Numbered from the stretch's first letter, positions 34,506 through 44,235 are shown. The stretch is 64,000 bases of DNA from Streptomyces sp. GESEQ-4 (GCF_017948455.1 NZ_JAFFSU010000019.1:62001-126000), one strand, 5' to 3'. Program-made: numbers and translations. Notes: a model not told the origin generated them from the sequence alone.

Positions 34506-36909
34506 CCGCGTCCACCTCCCCCTCCGCCAACTCCACGTCGTACACCAACGGCCCGTCCTCCACCACCACATGCCGTGCCCGCGACCCGTACGAAGCCGCG
34601 GTCGTCGCCAGGAGATACGCCCCCGGCGCCGGGACCGACAGGATGTATGAACCGTCGGCCAGAGAGGTCACCCGGTCCAGCTGACGGCCGCCCTTCGAGA
34701 GCAGCGTCACCGCCGCGCCCGGGATCGGTTCGCCGTCGGGCGTGCGGATGAAGCCGTGGACGACTGAGGCAGCACTCTCCATGGCAGGCTCCGTTTCTTC
34801 CTCACGCGGTTCCACCGCCAGATGCGGCAGCCGCTTCTCCAGGCCGGCCGGCAACCACCAGTTGGAGTTGCCGAGCAGATGCATCGCGGCCGGTACCAGG
34901 GCGGTGCGGAGGATGAAGGCGTCGAGGGCGACCGCCCCGGCGAGGCCGATGCCCGCCATCGCGGCCTCCAGCTCACCGCTGAGGATGAAGGCGCTGAAGA
35001 CACACATCATGATCAGGGCCGCGCAGTTGATGACGCGGCTCGTCTCCGCCAGGCCCACGCGGACCGCACGCGCGTTGTCCTTGGTGTGCACCCACTCCTC
35101 GTGCATCCGGCTCACCAGGAACACCTGGTAGTCCATCGAGAGGCCGAAGAGCAGGGACAGCATGATCACCGGCAGGAAGGCGGCGATCGGGCCCTCCTTG
35201 CCGAGGCCGAGGATCTCGGTGCCCCAGCCCCATTGGAAGATCGCCACGAGTACGCCGAAGGACGCGGCCGCCGCGACGAGGTTCATCACCGCCGCCGTCA
35301 GGGGCACCACCAAGGATCGGAAGGCCACCATCAGCAGCAGGAAACCGAGGGTGATGATCGCCGCGATGAAGTACGGGAGGCGGTCGGCGGTCACCGACGC
35401 GAAGTCCTTGGACACCGCCGTCACCCCGCCCACGTGCGCCTCGACATCGGCCGCTGGGATGACGTCGTCGCGCAGGCGGTCGATCAGCCGGTCGGTCTCC
35501 ACATCCTGCGGTGACGTGGTCGGAACCACCTGGATCACCGAGACGCCGTTCGCGGGCGGCAGTGCGGCGACCGCCGCCACACCCTCCGTCGACTCGATGC
35601 TCGAGACGAGCCCCGTCGTGGCTTCGCCGTCCACCACCACCTGCAGCGGTCCGTTGAAGCCGGGCCCGAAGCCCTCGGCGAGCAGGTCGTACGCCTGCCG
35701 GGTCGTCGTCGACTCCTTGTGGTTGCCCTGGTCCGAGGTGCCGAGCCGGATCGACAGGACGGGGATCGAGAGGCCGACCATGACGAGGAGGGCCACGGCG
35801 GCGGTGGAGCGGGGGCGGCGTTCGACGTACGCCGACCAGCGCGCCGCCGGCCCGCTCGCGTGCTCCGGCTCCGGTCCCGCCGCGGCGAGCCGGCGCCGCT
35901 GTCGGCGGCTGAGGACCCGCATGCCGAGCAGTCCGAGGAGCGCAGGCAGCAGGGTGACCGCGGCCAGCACGCCCAGCACGACGGTCAGGGACGTCGCGAT
36001 GACCACGCCGTCGAGGAAGCGCAGATTCATCACCAGCATGCCGGCGAGGGCGATGACCACGGTGCCGCCCGCGAACAGCACGGCACGTCCCGAGGTGTTG
36101 AGGGCCTTCACCGCCGCCTCCTCCGGCTTCATCCCGCGCAGGATGCCGCGCCGGTGCCGGGTGACGATGAACAGCGCGTAGTCGATGCCCACGCCCAGGC
36201 CGATCAACGAGCCGAGCAGCGGGGCGACATCGGGGACGTTCGTTACATGGCTGATCAGTCCCGTCCCCATCAGGCCGATGCCCAGCGCGACGACCGCCAC
36301 GACGATCGGCAGCAGCATCGCGAAGAACGCGCCGAAGGCGAGGAAGAGGACGATGGCCGCCGCCAGGATGCCGACCAGCTCGGACGTACCCTGGGCCGCC
36401 TCCTGGACCCGGGTGATCGCCTGGCCGCCCAACTCCACCTGCAGGCCGTCGCGTTCGGCGTTCTGCGCCGTGTCGACGACGTCCTCCACCAGCTCCTTGG
36501 GTACGGCGTTCGCCTGCTCGGTGAAGGTGACCTGGGCGTAGGCGATCCGCCCGTTCTCACTGATCTGCGCGGCTCCGCCCTCAGCCGCGTACGGGCTGGT
36601 GACCTCGCCGACCCCCTCCGTGCCCGCGATCTCGTTCAGCGCGGGCTCGATCCGGGACTGCACGGACGCGTCCCGCACCGAGCCCTCGTCGACCTTCCAC
36701 ACGATCGTGTCGGTGTCGCCGGAACTCTCCGGGAACGCCTTCTCCATCAGGTCGTACGCCTTTTTGGAGTCCGTGTTGGGCAGGGAGAAGACGTTCGCGT
36801 AGTCCGTGCCCGCGGCCGATCCCGCGAAGCTCACGCCGAACAGTGCCCCCACCCACAGCAACAGGACCACCAGCCGGTGCCGATAGCACCAGCGTGCCAA
36901 TGCCGCCAC
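34498..36909 (-). CDS. MMPL-family (RND superfamily) transporter with C-terminal carboxypeptidase-regulatory-like domain
   Basis: 803 residues from GTG 36909, with GAAGGAG upstream. Twelve membrane helices are arranged as two repeats, each opening with one helix, a large exported loop, then five helices. Motifs: LLGSLIGLGVGIDYALFIVT, VLFAGGTVVIALAGM, FGLSMDYQVFLVSRMHEEWV. Streptomyces relatives export lipids, siderophores or antibiotics. After the last helix a 75-residue tail (HGFIRTPDGEPIPGAAVTLL, ADGSYILSVPAPGAYLLATT) resembles a carboxypeptidase regulatory/Cna-B-like beta domain, unusual for MMPL. It diverges from an OmpR-type two-component system. Confidence 0.9.
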   Translation of the reverse strand: MAALARWCYRHRLVVLLLWVGALFGVSFAGSAAGTDYANVFSLPNTDSKKAYDLMEKAFPESSGDTDTIVWKVDEGSVRDASVQSRIEPALNEIAGTEGVGEVTSPYAAEGGAAQISENGRIAYAQVTFTEQANAVPKELVEDVVDTAQNAERDGLQVELGGQAITRVQEAAQGTSELVGILAAAIVLFLAFGAFFAMLLPIVVAVVALGIGLMGTGLISHVTNVPDVAPLLGSLIGLGVGIDYALFIVTRHRRGILRGMKPEEAAVKALNTSGRAVLFAGGTVVIALAGMLVMNLRFLDGVVIATSLTVVLGVLAAVTLLPALLGLLGMRVLSRRQRRRLAAAGPEPEHASGPAARWSAYVERRPRSTAAVALLVMVGLSIPVLSIRLGTSDQGNHKESTTTRQAYDLLAEGFGPGFNGPLQVVVDGEATTGLVSSIESTEGVAAVAALPPANGVSVIQVVPTTSPQDVETDRLIDRLRDDVIPAADVEAHVGGVTAVSKDFASVTADRLPYFIAAIITLGFLLLMVAFRSLVVPLTAAVMNLVAAAASFGVLVAIFQWGWGTEILGLGKEGPIAAFLPVIMLSLLFGLSMDYQVFLVSRMHEEWVHTKDNARAVRVGLAETSRVINCAALIMMCVFSAFILSGELEAAMAGIGLAGAVALDAFILRTALVPAAMHLLGNSNWWLPAGLEKRLPHLAVEPREEETEPAMESAASVVHGFIRTPDGEPIPGAAVTLLSKGGRQLDRVTSLADGSYILSVPAPGAYLLATTAASYGSRARHVVVEDGPLVYDVELAEGEVDAVN

Positions 36910-37069
36910 GCTCAAGCTCCTTCGTCGCTCGGTTCGGTTGGTCCCCCAGGTCCTGGGCAACAGGATTGGCGGCGGCACGCGTGCGTGGACATGACCCGCC
37001 CATGACTCTCAAGGAACTCCAAAGACCGGAACGGGCCCCGTTGTCAGTGCCCGCGCCGATACTGGGGAC

Positions 37070-37759
37070 ATGTCGAAGGCTCCAGGCACTGTGCTGGTCG
37101 TCGAGGACGAGGAGAGCATCGCGGACGTCCTCGCCATAGCGCTGCGCTACCACCGGTTCGAGGTGATGATCGCGGGCACCGTCCGTGAGGCACTCACGCT
37201 CGCCGAGCGGACGCGGCCGGACGCCGCCCTGCTCGACGTCATGCTGCCGGACGGCGACGGCCGGGCCCTGGGCCACCAACTGCGGGCCGCGCGGCCGGAT
37301 TTGGCGCTGGTCTTCCTCACGGCGCGCGACTCGCCCGCCGAGATAGTCGGCGCCCTCGGCTTCGGCGACGACTACATCACCAAGCCGTTCAACATCGACG
37401 AGGTCGTCGCACGGATCACGGCGGTCCTGCGGCGCACCCGGTCGTCGGACGTCCTCCCGCAGCGCCCACCACTGCGGTACGGCGATCTGGAGCTGGACGA
37501 GACGACGTACTGCGTGCACCGCGCGGGCCGGACGGTCGAGCTCACCCCCACCGAGTACGCCCTGCTGCGCTTCCTGGTGCGCAACGGCGGCCGGATCGTC
37601 CCCAAGGAGCAACTCCTGCGCCACGTCTGGCAGTACGAGCACACCCCGCCCGAGTCGACCGTCGTGGAGACCTACATCAGCTATCTGCGGCGCAAGCTGG
37701 ACGCCCTGGGCGCGCCGGTGATCACCACCCGGCGGGGCGTCGGATACGGACTGGCATGA
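37070..37759 (+). CDS. OmpR-family response regulator
   Basis: 229 residues. The receiver domain (5-120) has the acidic pocket VVEDEES, phosphoacceptor Asp56 in ALLDVMLPDG, a Thr in LVFLTARD and the conserved Lys in YITKPF. The winged helix DNA-binding domain (about 135-228) includes ELTPTEYALLRFLVRNGGRI, KEQLLRHVW and TVVETYISYLRRKLD, ending GVGYGLA. The histidine kinase starts inside its stop codon (ATGA). Divergence from the MMPL gene suggests it controls that transporter. Confidence 0.95.
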   Translation: MSKAPGTVLVVEDEESIADVLAIALRYHRFEVMIAGTVREALTLAERTRPDAALLDVMLPDGDGRALGHQLRAARPDLALVFLTARDSPAEIVGALGFGDDYITKPFNIDEVVARITAVLRRTRSSDVLPQRPPLRYGDLELDETTYCVHRAGRTVELTPTEYALLRFLVRNGGRIVPKEQLLRHVWQYEHTPPESTVVETYISYLRRKLDALGAPVITTRRGVGYGLA

Positions 37760-39216
37760 TGCTCGGGCGGTTTCGGTGCAAGCGCGGCGGGATCCACTCG
37801 CTGCGCGCCAAGCTGACGCTGGCGAACGTGGCGCTGCTGGCGCTCGGCATCGTCATGGCGACCGCGGTGAGCCTGATGACCGCCCGGCACTATCTGCTCG
37901 ACAAGGTGGACTCCGAGCTGGTCGGCGAGCGTGCCTCGCTGCAGAACGCCGGGTTCAACATGGAGCAGATCAAGTCGCTGGGCGAATTGGCCGTCGCCCT
38001 CGACAACTTCACCGCCGACGACACCGACGCGCTGCCCAACACGGCGGCCTCCGTGTTCGTCGCTGTCGACGGCAAGGGCAACCCCGTGGCGCTCGGGCCG
38101 CTCGCGCCCACGGAGCGGCAGCGGGAGCTCGCCGAGGCCACGGACGACCCGGCCGCGCTCGCCGCCGAGACGGAGCCGCAGGACGTGCGGGTCGAGGACG
38201 AGTCGTACCGGATGGTCGGGGCGAAGCTGTCCGACGGCACGATCGTGCTGATCGCCACCTCCACCGAAGCCCTGCACGAAGGCATGGCCAAGGCGCTCAA
38301 GCTCGACTTCGCCTTCGGCACGATGCTGCTGGCGCTGCTCGCCTGTCTGACCATGTTCAGTGTGAGCCGCCGGATGCGGCCGCTGGAGGACATGGTGGAG
38401 ACGTCGTCGGCGATCGCCGAGGGCGACCTGACCCGGCGTGTGCCGTCCAGCCGGGAGGCCACGCTGGAGGTGGAGCAGCTGCGGCTCGCCCTCAACTCCA
38501 TGCTCCACCAGGTGGAGTCGGCGTATCTCACACGGGAACGCAGCGCGGCCCAGCTGCGCCGCTTCGTCGCCGACGCGTCGCACGAGCTGCGCACCCCGCT
38601 GTCCGCGATACGCGGCTATCTCCAGCTGTTCGACAGGGGGATGCTGACCGATCCCGCCGAGCGGAAGCGTGCCGGGGAGCGCGTGATGACGGAGTCCGAC
38701 CGGATGGGGCGGCTCGTCGACGAAATGCTCACCCTCGCCCGTCTCGACCAGCAGCCCGAACTGCGGTTCCGGAACGTCGACTTGAGCCGCCTGGTGCGCG
38801 ACGCGGCCGAGGATCTGCGGGTGCAGCAGCCGGACCGGCCGATCGGGGTCGACGCCGACGGCTCCCTGCTTGTGCGCGCCGACGAGTCGGGGCTGCGGCA
38901 GGTGCTGGGCAACCTGGTGGGCAACGTACGCACGCACACGGCGGCCGATGTGCCGGTCCGGCTGGGCGTGGAGCGGAGCGACGGCGTCGTACGGCTGCGC
39001 GTCGAGGACAAGGGGCCGGGGCTCGCGGAAGAGGACGCGGCCCGGATCTTCGACCGGTTCTTCCGGGCCGGGGGCGGCGCGGGCAGCGGGCTGGGGATGG
39101 CGATCGTGCAGGGTGTCGTACGGGCGCACGGGGGCGAGGTGGCGGTGCTGACGGCGCCGGGCGAGGGGCTTGCGGTGACGGTCACCCTGCCGGTGCGGGC
39201 GCCCATACCGTCGTAG
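37756..39216 (+). CDS. Sensor histidine kinase (HAMP, HisKA, HATPase)
   Basis: 486 residues, ATG 37756 overlapping the regulator stop by four bases; ATG 37759 is an alternative. First membrane helix at about 20-43 (ANVALLALGIVMATAVSLMT), an extracytoplasmic sensor of about 130 residues, second helix at about 188-206 (FGTMLLALLACLTMFSV), HAMP (RRMRPLEDMVETSSAIAEGD), HisKA with His276 in ASHELRTPLS, and a HATPase with LVRDAAED, N-box QVLGNLVGNVRTHT, VEDKGPGL and GSGLGMAIV. Its stimulus is not evident. Confidence 0.95.
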   Translation: MMLGRFRCKRGGIHSLRAKLTLANVALLALGIVMATAVSLMTARHYLLDKVDSELVGERASLQNAGFNMEQIKSLGELAVALDNFTADDTDALPNTAASVFVAVDGKGNPVALGPLAPTERQRELAEATDDPAALAAETEPQDVRVEDESYRMVGAKLSDGTIVLIATSTEALHEGMAKALKLDFAFGTMLLALLACLTMFSVSRRMRPLEDMVETSSAIAEGDLTRRVPSSREATLEVEQLRLALNSMLHQVESAYLTRERSAAQLRRFVADASHELRTPLSAIRGYLQLFDRGMLTDPAERKRAGERVMTESDRMGRLVDEMLTLARLDQQPELRFRNVDLSRLVRDAAEDLRVQQPDRPIGVDADGSLLVRADESGLRQVLGNLVGNVRTHTAADVPVRLGVERSDGVVRLRVEDKGPGLAEEDAARIFDRFFRAGGGAGSGLGMAIVQGVVRAHGGEVAVLTAPGEGLAVTVTLPVRAPIPS

Positions 39217-39247
39217 CGCCCAGGGTGATCCGGATGGGGAGTTCATC

Positions 39248-39279
39248 GGGCCGTACCTGCCGATCGGCGAGTACGGCCC
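39248..39279. terminator. Bidirectional terminator-like hairpin
   Basis: GGGCCGTAC (39248-39256) and GTACGGCCC (39271-39279) are perfect 9-bp arms around a 14-base loop that itself contains GCCGATCGGC. It lies between the convergent kinase and MMPL genes. Confidence 0.6.
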
Positions 39280-39328
39280 GTACCCCGAAGTTCGAGGGCG
39301 TGATCGCCAAGGGTGGGCAGGAGTCGGG

Positions 39329-41590
39329 TCAACGGTCGACCAGCCGTGGACGCGGGGCCTCAGCCGTGGATTCCGCGTCGGTGCCGACCGGGCCGCGGGG
39401 AAGTATCCGGTCCAGCCACTTCGGCAGCCACCAGTTGGTCCGGCCGAGGAGTGTCATGGTCGCCGGTACCAGCACCATGCGTACGACCGTGGCGTCGATG
39501 AAGATCGCGGTGGCCAGGCCGAGCCCGAACATTTTGGTGGAGGGGTCCTCGGCGACGGCGAAGGACAGGAAGACCGCCACCATGATGAGGGCGGCCGAGG
39601 TGATGATCCGGGCGGTGCCCGAGACGCCCTCGACGATCGCCGTGGCGTTGTCGCCGGTGCGCAGGTACTCCTCGCGTACGCGGGAGAGGAGGAACACCTC
39701 GTAGTCCATCGACAGGCCGAACAGGATGGCGAAGAGGAACGCCGGGATGAACGACACGATCGGAACCGTCGCTTCCAGACCGATGAGTGCGCCTCCCCAG
39801 CCCCATTGGAAGACCGCGACCATGATGCCGTAGGCCGCGCCGATGCTCAGCAGATTCAGCAGGACCGCCTTCAGCGGTACGAGTATCGAGCGGAAGACCA
39901 GCATCAGCAGCAGGAACGACATCGCCAGCACGGCGGCGACGATCACCGGCAGGCGTTGGCTGGTGCGTTGGCCCACATCGGACAGGCTCGCGGCGGCGCC
40001 GCCGACGTGGGCCCTGGCCGGGCCGTGCCCGATCGCCGTGGGCAGCACGTCGGTGCGCAGCCGGGCGATGGTGTCGGCCGTGGCCTTGTCCTGAGGGCTG
40101 GTGGTCGGGAACACCACGAGGGTCGCGATGCCGGTGGCCGGATCGATGTGCGTCGGCGCGACGGATGCGATGCCCGGATCCGCCGCGACCGCCCCGACGA
40201 GTCGGTCCAGCACTCCCGGATCACCGGTGGGGTCCGCGGCGATGACGAGGGGACCGTTGATGCCCGGGCCGAATCCCTCGGCGACGAGGTCGTAGGCCCG
40301 GCGCTCGGTACGGCTGTGGGGCAGTGAGCCGTCGTCGGGCAGGCCGACGCGCAGGCCGAGCACGGGCAGCGTCGCCGTCAGCAGCAGCGCCGCGGCGCCG
40401 ACCGCGTACGGCACCGGGTGCCGGCTGACGTGCCCGATCCAGCGACGCCACCCGGCGGCGTGGGCGGCGCCTGCCGCCGGGTCCCGCCGCCGTGCGAGTC
40501 GGCCCGGCTTCCTGGTCTGCAGAGCCCGGCTGATCCGGCCGGCCCTGGCCAGGCGCGGGCCCGCCGCGCCGAAGAAGGCCGGCAGCAGCGTCACCGACGC
40601 GAGCACCATCGTCAGGACGACCATCGAGACGGCAATCCCGCCCACCGTCATGAACGGCACGTTCGCGACCGCCAGGCCGAGGATCGACACGACGACGGTG
40701 CCGCCGGCGAAGACCACCGGCCGCCCCGCCGTTGCCACCGCTCGTCCGGCCGCCGCCTGCGGATCGAGCCCGCACGCGAGGTACTCCCGGTGCCTGGCGA
40801 GCACGAACAGCGCGTAGTCGATGCCCACTCCGAGCCCGACCATGCTGCCCAGGACCGGTGCGAAGGTGGGGACCTCCGTCACCCCCGCCAGTACCGTCAT
40901 CGTGGCGACCCCGACGGTCAGCCCGAAGACCGCCATGCCGATCGGCAGCGCGGCGGCGACGAGCGAACCGAACGCCAGGAACAGGATCGCGGCCGCGGCG
41001 AGGAGGCCGATCAGCTCGCTCGCTCCGCCGTCGGAGCCGGAGAAGGCGTAGAAGAGGTTCCCGCCCATCTCGATGCGCAGCGGCAGCTCGGCGCGCAGCC
41101 GGTCGCCGAGATCGACGAGGGCGTCGAGGTCTTCGGCCGACAGCCGGCTCTGGTCGGGGTACTGCACCCGGACGACCGCGATCCGCCCGTCGGCCGAAAC
41201 GAGGCCGCCGCGCACGGCGGTGTCCCCGCCCGCGTCGAGCGCCCCCGCCGGGTCGCTCGTGCCGAGCACGTGCGGCAGCCGCTTCACCTCGGCCCGCAGC
41301 CGCGTGAGAGCGGTGCGCGCGCCGTCGTCGTCGAAGAACGTCGCACCGTCGTCGAGGGGGGTGACGACCACTTGGGCGGTCATCCCCTCCTGGCCGGTGC
41401 CTGCCCGCTCGATCAGCTCCGCGGCCCGCCGGGAGTCCAGTCCCGGAGCGGTCAACGAGTCCGCGGTCCGCCCGCCGAACGCGACGGCGGCGAGGACGGC
41501 GAGCGTGGCGGCGATCAGCCATGCCGCGATCACCCGCCAGGGATGGCGGGCGGCGCTTGCGCCCAGACGCAACAGGGCTTTCGAGAGCAT
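39329..41590 (-). CDS. MMPL-family (RND superfamily) transporter
   Basis: 753 residues from ATG 41590, preceded by GGAGGACCCG. Twelve helices in the MMPL arrangement: RHPWRVIAAWLIAATLAVLA, then an exported loop, LGSMVGLGVGIDYALFVLAR, VFAGGTVVVSILGLAVAN, a second loop with DVGQRTSQRLPVIVAAVLAM and FGLSMDYEVFLLSRVREEYL. It is similar in length and motifs to the MMPL core at 34498-36909 but has no extra C-terminal domain. Substrate unknown. It diverges from a NarL-type two-component system with 175 bp between the starts, the likely regulator. Confidence 0.92.
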   Translation of the reverse strand: MLSKALLRLGASAARHPWRVIAAWLIAATLAVLAAVAFGGRTADSLTAPGLDSRRAAELIERAGTGQEGMTAQVVVTPLDDGATFFDDDGARTALTRLRAEVKRLPHVLGTSDPAGALDAGGDTAVRGGLVSADGRIAVVRVQYPDQSRLSAEDLDALVDLGDRLRAELPLRIEMGGNLFYAFSGSDGGASELIGLLAAAAILFLAFGSLVAAALPIGMAVFGLTVGVATMTVLAGVTEVPTFAPVLGSMVGLGVGIDYALFVLARHREYLACGLDPQAAAGRAVATAGRPVVFAGGTVVVSILGLAVANVPFMTVGGIAVSMVVLTMVLASVTLLPAFFGAAGPRLARAGRISRALQTRKPGRLARRRDPAAGAAHAAGWRRWIGHVSRHPVPYAVGAAALLLTATLPVLGLRVGLPDDGSLPHSRTERRAYDLVAEGFGPGINGPLVIAADPTGDPGVLDRLVGAVAADPGIASVAPTHIDPATGIATLVVFPTTSPQDKATADTIARLRTDVLPTAIGHGPARAHVGGAAASLSDVGQRTSQRLPVIVAAVLAMSFLLLMLVFRSILVPLKAVLLNLLSIGAAYGIMVAVFQWGWGGALIGLEATVPIVSFIPAFLFAILFGLSMDYEVFLLSRVREEYLRTGDNATAIVEGVSGTARIITSAALIMVAVFLSFAVAEDPSTKMFGLGLATAIFIDATVVRMVLVPATMTLLGRTNWWLPKWLDRILPRGPVGTDAESTAEAPRPRLVDR

Positions 41591-41765
41591 CGGGTCCTCC
41601 AACCACCTCGTCGGCCGTCCGTGTACGGCCGCCGATGCCGAGGCTCGTCGCCACGGCGCTCCGCGGCATCGGCCCGCGGGCCGCGGATCCGTCGGCCCCG
41701 GGGTGGAGTGACGACCCGTCCTTTCGGCCGATGCGCTGCGCGCCGCGGTCCCTAGGCTGAGAACC

Positions 41766-42938
41766 GTGCTCCGAGACGACCTGCGAACCCTGTGGACCGA
41801 ACCCCGGCCGCCCGACGCGCCCGCCCGGGTGCGGCGGGACTGGGCGCTGCTCGCCGCGGGCCTTGCCGGTGTGGCGCTGGAGGCCACCCTGCGCGAGAAC
41901 GTCGTGTGGCGGCCGGTGGCGGTGGTGTTCGCCGTATGGCTGTGCCTGCTGCTCCTGTGGCGCCGGACCCGCCCGCTGGCGATGGTGACGCTGGCGTTCG
42001 GCTCGATAGTCCTGCTTCCGGTTGCCTCGCTCGTCGCCGCACCGCGCGAGCCCGTCGGCCTGGACACCGGCGCGGTCGTGCTCGTGCTGGTGTACGCGCT
42101 GCTCCGGTGGGGATCGGGACGCGAGATCGTGCTGGGCGGCGCGGTGATCCTCGCGGTCGGCGCGCTGTGTGTCGTCACGTACGAGAGCCCGGTCGTCGAA
42201 AAGGTCGTGGGCTACGTCTTCCTGCTGCTGCCCGGCGTGGTCGGGGCTGCCGTGCGGTTCTGGGGGACGGCTCGCGAGCGGCAGTTGGAGCAGGTGCGCT
42301 CCCGCGAGCGCGAGCAGCTCGCCCGGGAACTGCACGACACGGTGGCCCACCACGTGTCGGCCATGGTGATCATCGCCCAGGCGGGCCGGGTGCTCGCGGG
42401 CCCCGACCGGTCCGCCGCCGTCGATGCGCTGGAGGGGGTCGAGGAGGAAGGGGCGCGCACGCTGGAGGAAATGCGCGCCATGGTCGCCGCGCTGCGCGAC
42501 CGCGGGGTCGGCGCCGAGCTGGCGCCCCCTGCCGGAGTCGCGGATCTGGAGCGCCTGGTGCGCACCCCGGGTGGTCGCCTCAGGGTCGACCTGGGGCTCG
42601 ACGGCGAGCTGGACGCGCTGCCCCCGGCCGTGGACGCGGCCGTCTACCGGATCGTGCAGGAGTCGGTGACCAACGCGCTGCGCCATGCGGTCGACGCGAC
42701 CGAGGTCGTCGTCCGGGTCGCCGCGGAACGGCACATGGTGCGGGTGAGCGTGCGCGACAACGGCCGGCGCACCGGCCGGGGTCGCGACGGATACGGACTT
42801 ACCGGATTGCGCGAGCGCGCGACGCTGCTCGGCGGCACACTACGAGCCGGCCCGGGTACCGACCGGGGCTGGCATGTCGACGCCGAACTGCCGAGCGCGA
42901 GGAGCGAGAACGGTGTCCATTCGCGTTCTCGTCGCTGA
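41766..42938 (+). CDS. NarL-type sensor histidine kinase (HisKA_3)
   Basis: 390 residues from GTG 41766. Four or five N-terminal membrane helices (LLAAGLAGVALEATL, VAVVFAVWLCLLLLW, AMVTLAFGSIVLLPVASLV, VVLVLVYALLRW, VGYVFLLLPGVVGAAV), so signal sensing is probably within the membrane. The dimerisation/phosphoacceptor motif RELHDTVAHHVSAM contains His190. The HATPase has YRIVQESVTNALRHA, VRDNGR and GYGLTGLRERATLLGG. The response regulator gene starts 26 bp before its end. Confidence 0.93.
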   Translation: MLRDDLRTLWTEPRPPDAPARVRRDWALLAAGLAGVALEATLRENVVWRPVAVVFAVWLCLLLLWRRTRPLAMVTLAFGSIVLLPVASLVAAPREPVGLDTGAVVLVLVYALLRWGSGREIVLGGAVILAVGALCVVTYESPVVEKVVGYVFLLLPGVVGAAVRFWGTARERQLEQVRSREREQLARELHDTVAHHVSAMVIIAQAGRVLAGPDRSAAVDALEGVEEEGARTLEEMRAMVAALRDRGVGAELAPPAGVADLERLVRTPGGRLRVDLGLDGELDALPPAVDAAVYRIVQESVTNALRHAVDATEVVVRVAAERHMVRVSVRDNGRRTGRGRDGYGLTGLRERATLLGGTLRAGPGTDRGWHVDAELPSARSENGVHSRSRR

Positions 42939-43575
42939 CGACCAGACCATCATCCGCACCGGGCTGCGGATCATGCTGAACGCCCAGCCCGGCATCGAGG
43001 TGGTCGGCGAGGCCGCCGACGGACAGGAAGCGGTACGTCTGGCCCGCGAACTACGCCCCGACGTCTGCCTGTTCGACATCCGCATGCCCGTACTCGACGG
43101 GCTCGAGGCCACCCGGCTGGTCGCCGGCCCGGGCGTCGCCGACCCGCTGGCCGTGGTCGTCATCACCACGTTCGACCTCGACGAGTACGTCTACGGCGCG
43201 CTGCGTGCCGGCGCCCGCGGATTCCTCCTCAAGGACACGGGACCGGACCTTCTGGCCCAGGCCGTACGGTCGGCGTCCGGCGGTGAGGCGCTCATCGCGC
43301 CCAGCGTCACCGTCCGTCTGCTCCAGGCGTTCGCGGACCTGCCCGCCGGCCGGCCCGTGGCCCAGCCGGTCTCCCCCGTCACCGCCCGCGAGGAGCAGGT
43401 GCTCCTCGCCGTCGCCCGCGGGCTGACCAACACCGAGATCGCCGACGCACTGCACATCAGCCTCAGCACGGTGAAGACGCATCTGGCCAGCCTGATGGCC
43501 AAACTCGGCGCCCGCAACCGGGTCGAGATCGCGATGTGGGCCTACGAAACGCGCCGTATCCTCCCCGGAACCTGA
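42913..43575 (+). CDS. NarL/LuxR-family response regulator
   Basis: 220 residues from GTG 42913, the start that puts SIRVLVADDQT at the N-terminus; it overlaps the kinase gene by 26 bp. Receiver domain with the acidic pair ADDQ, Asp55 in CLFDIRMP, Thr in VITTFD and Lys in FLLKDT. The C-terminal LuxR helix-turn-helix is VTAREEQVLLAVARGLTNTE, IADALHISLSTVKTHLASLM. It probably controls the divergent MMPL gene, as inferred from layout. Confidence 0.95.
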   Translation: MSIRVLVADDQTIIRTGLRIMLNAQPGIEVVGEAADGQEAVRLARELRPDVCLFDIRMPVLDGLEATRLVAGPGVADPLAVVVITTFDLDEYVYGALRAGARGFLLKDTGPDLLAQAVRSASGGEALIAPSVTVRLLQAFADLPAGRPVAQPVSPVTAREEQVLLAVARGLTNTEIADALHISLSTVKTHLASLMAKLGARNRVEIAMWAYETRRILPGT

Positions 43576-43617
43576 GCCGGGTGCCGACCGGAACCGGGAC
43601 GGCAGTCGATACTCGCC

Positions 43618-44019
43618 CTAGGAGGCGGCCGGCACCAGCGCCCAGACGGTCTTGCCATGTCGGCCGCGGCTCCACACGCCCCACGCCGCCGCGATGCTCT
43701 CCACGAGATGGAGTCCGCGGCCGGTCTCCTCCCACTCGCCCACCACGCGCGGCCGGGGCTCCGCCTGGTCCTCGTCCGACACCTCGATCAGACAGGAGCC
43801 GTCCGCGAGAGCGGTCACCGCCACCTCGAACTCCCGTTCCAGCAAAGGACCATGGCGTACGACGTTGGTGGCCAGCTCGGACACCAGCAGGACCGCGTCG
43901 GCCAGCGCCGGGTCCTGCGGGCCGTGTCCCCAGTCGGTCAGATGGTCCCGCACCCTCCGCCGGGCGAGACCGACGGAAGCCGGATGCCGGGGCAGCCGGA
44001 AGGAGTTGCGTCTCACCAC
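43618..44019 (-). CDS. ATP-binding protein, anti-sigma-regulator/HATPase_c type
   Basis: 133 residues from ATG (MVRRNSFRLP). HATPase_c_2 fold: RLPRHPASVGLARRRVRDHL, N-box SELATNVVRHG, LIEVSDEDQAEPRPR, and G-box TGRGLHLVESIAAAWGV. These RsbW/SpoIIAB-like kinases act on anti-sigma antagonists or other partners in Streptomyces. Unlike the one at 16385 it has no XRE/DUF397 neighbours. Confidence 0.88.
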   Translation of the reverse strand: MVRRNSFRLPRHPASVGLARRRVRDHLTDWGHGPQDPALADAVLLVSELATNVVRHGPLLEREFEVAVTALADGSCLIEVSDEDQAEPRPRVVGEWEETGRGLHLVESIAAAWGVWSRGRHGKTVWALVPAAS

Positions 44020-44148
44020 GTCTGCTCCTCATCCCACACACCTCCGTCACATGGTGCTGTGTAGAGAAGCTGCCCGGAGACACTCCCGCACAAGACAAGG
44101 CAACGAGATCGCGTCAGATCCAGCCATGTCCGGTTCAGCAGCGCCGCA

Positions 44149-44176
44149 AGGGGCGCGGGGAACTGCGCGACCAGCC
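44149..44176 (+). repeat. 28-bp dispersed repeat, copy 2
   Basis: Identical to 12597-12624. It is in the roughly 215-bp gap between the ATP-binding protein gene and the metallophosphoesterase gene. Nothing else of note was seen in that gap. Confidence 0.9.
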
Positions 44177-44235
44177 ACGACGCACCCGCAGGCGACTCAC
44201 GACCCAACCCGGCACAATCCGCGAAGCGCCCGCCG

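Noticed and set aside
40221-42734. An 837-codon minus-strand frame over the MMPL and kinase genes
   Set aside because: The real MMPL, kinase and regulator genes explain this region; the frame is Arg/Gly low-complexity.
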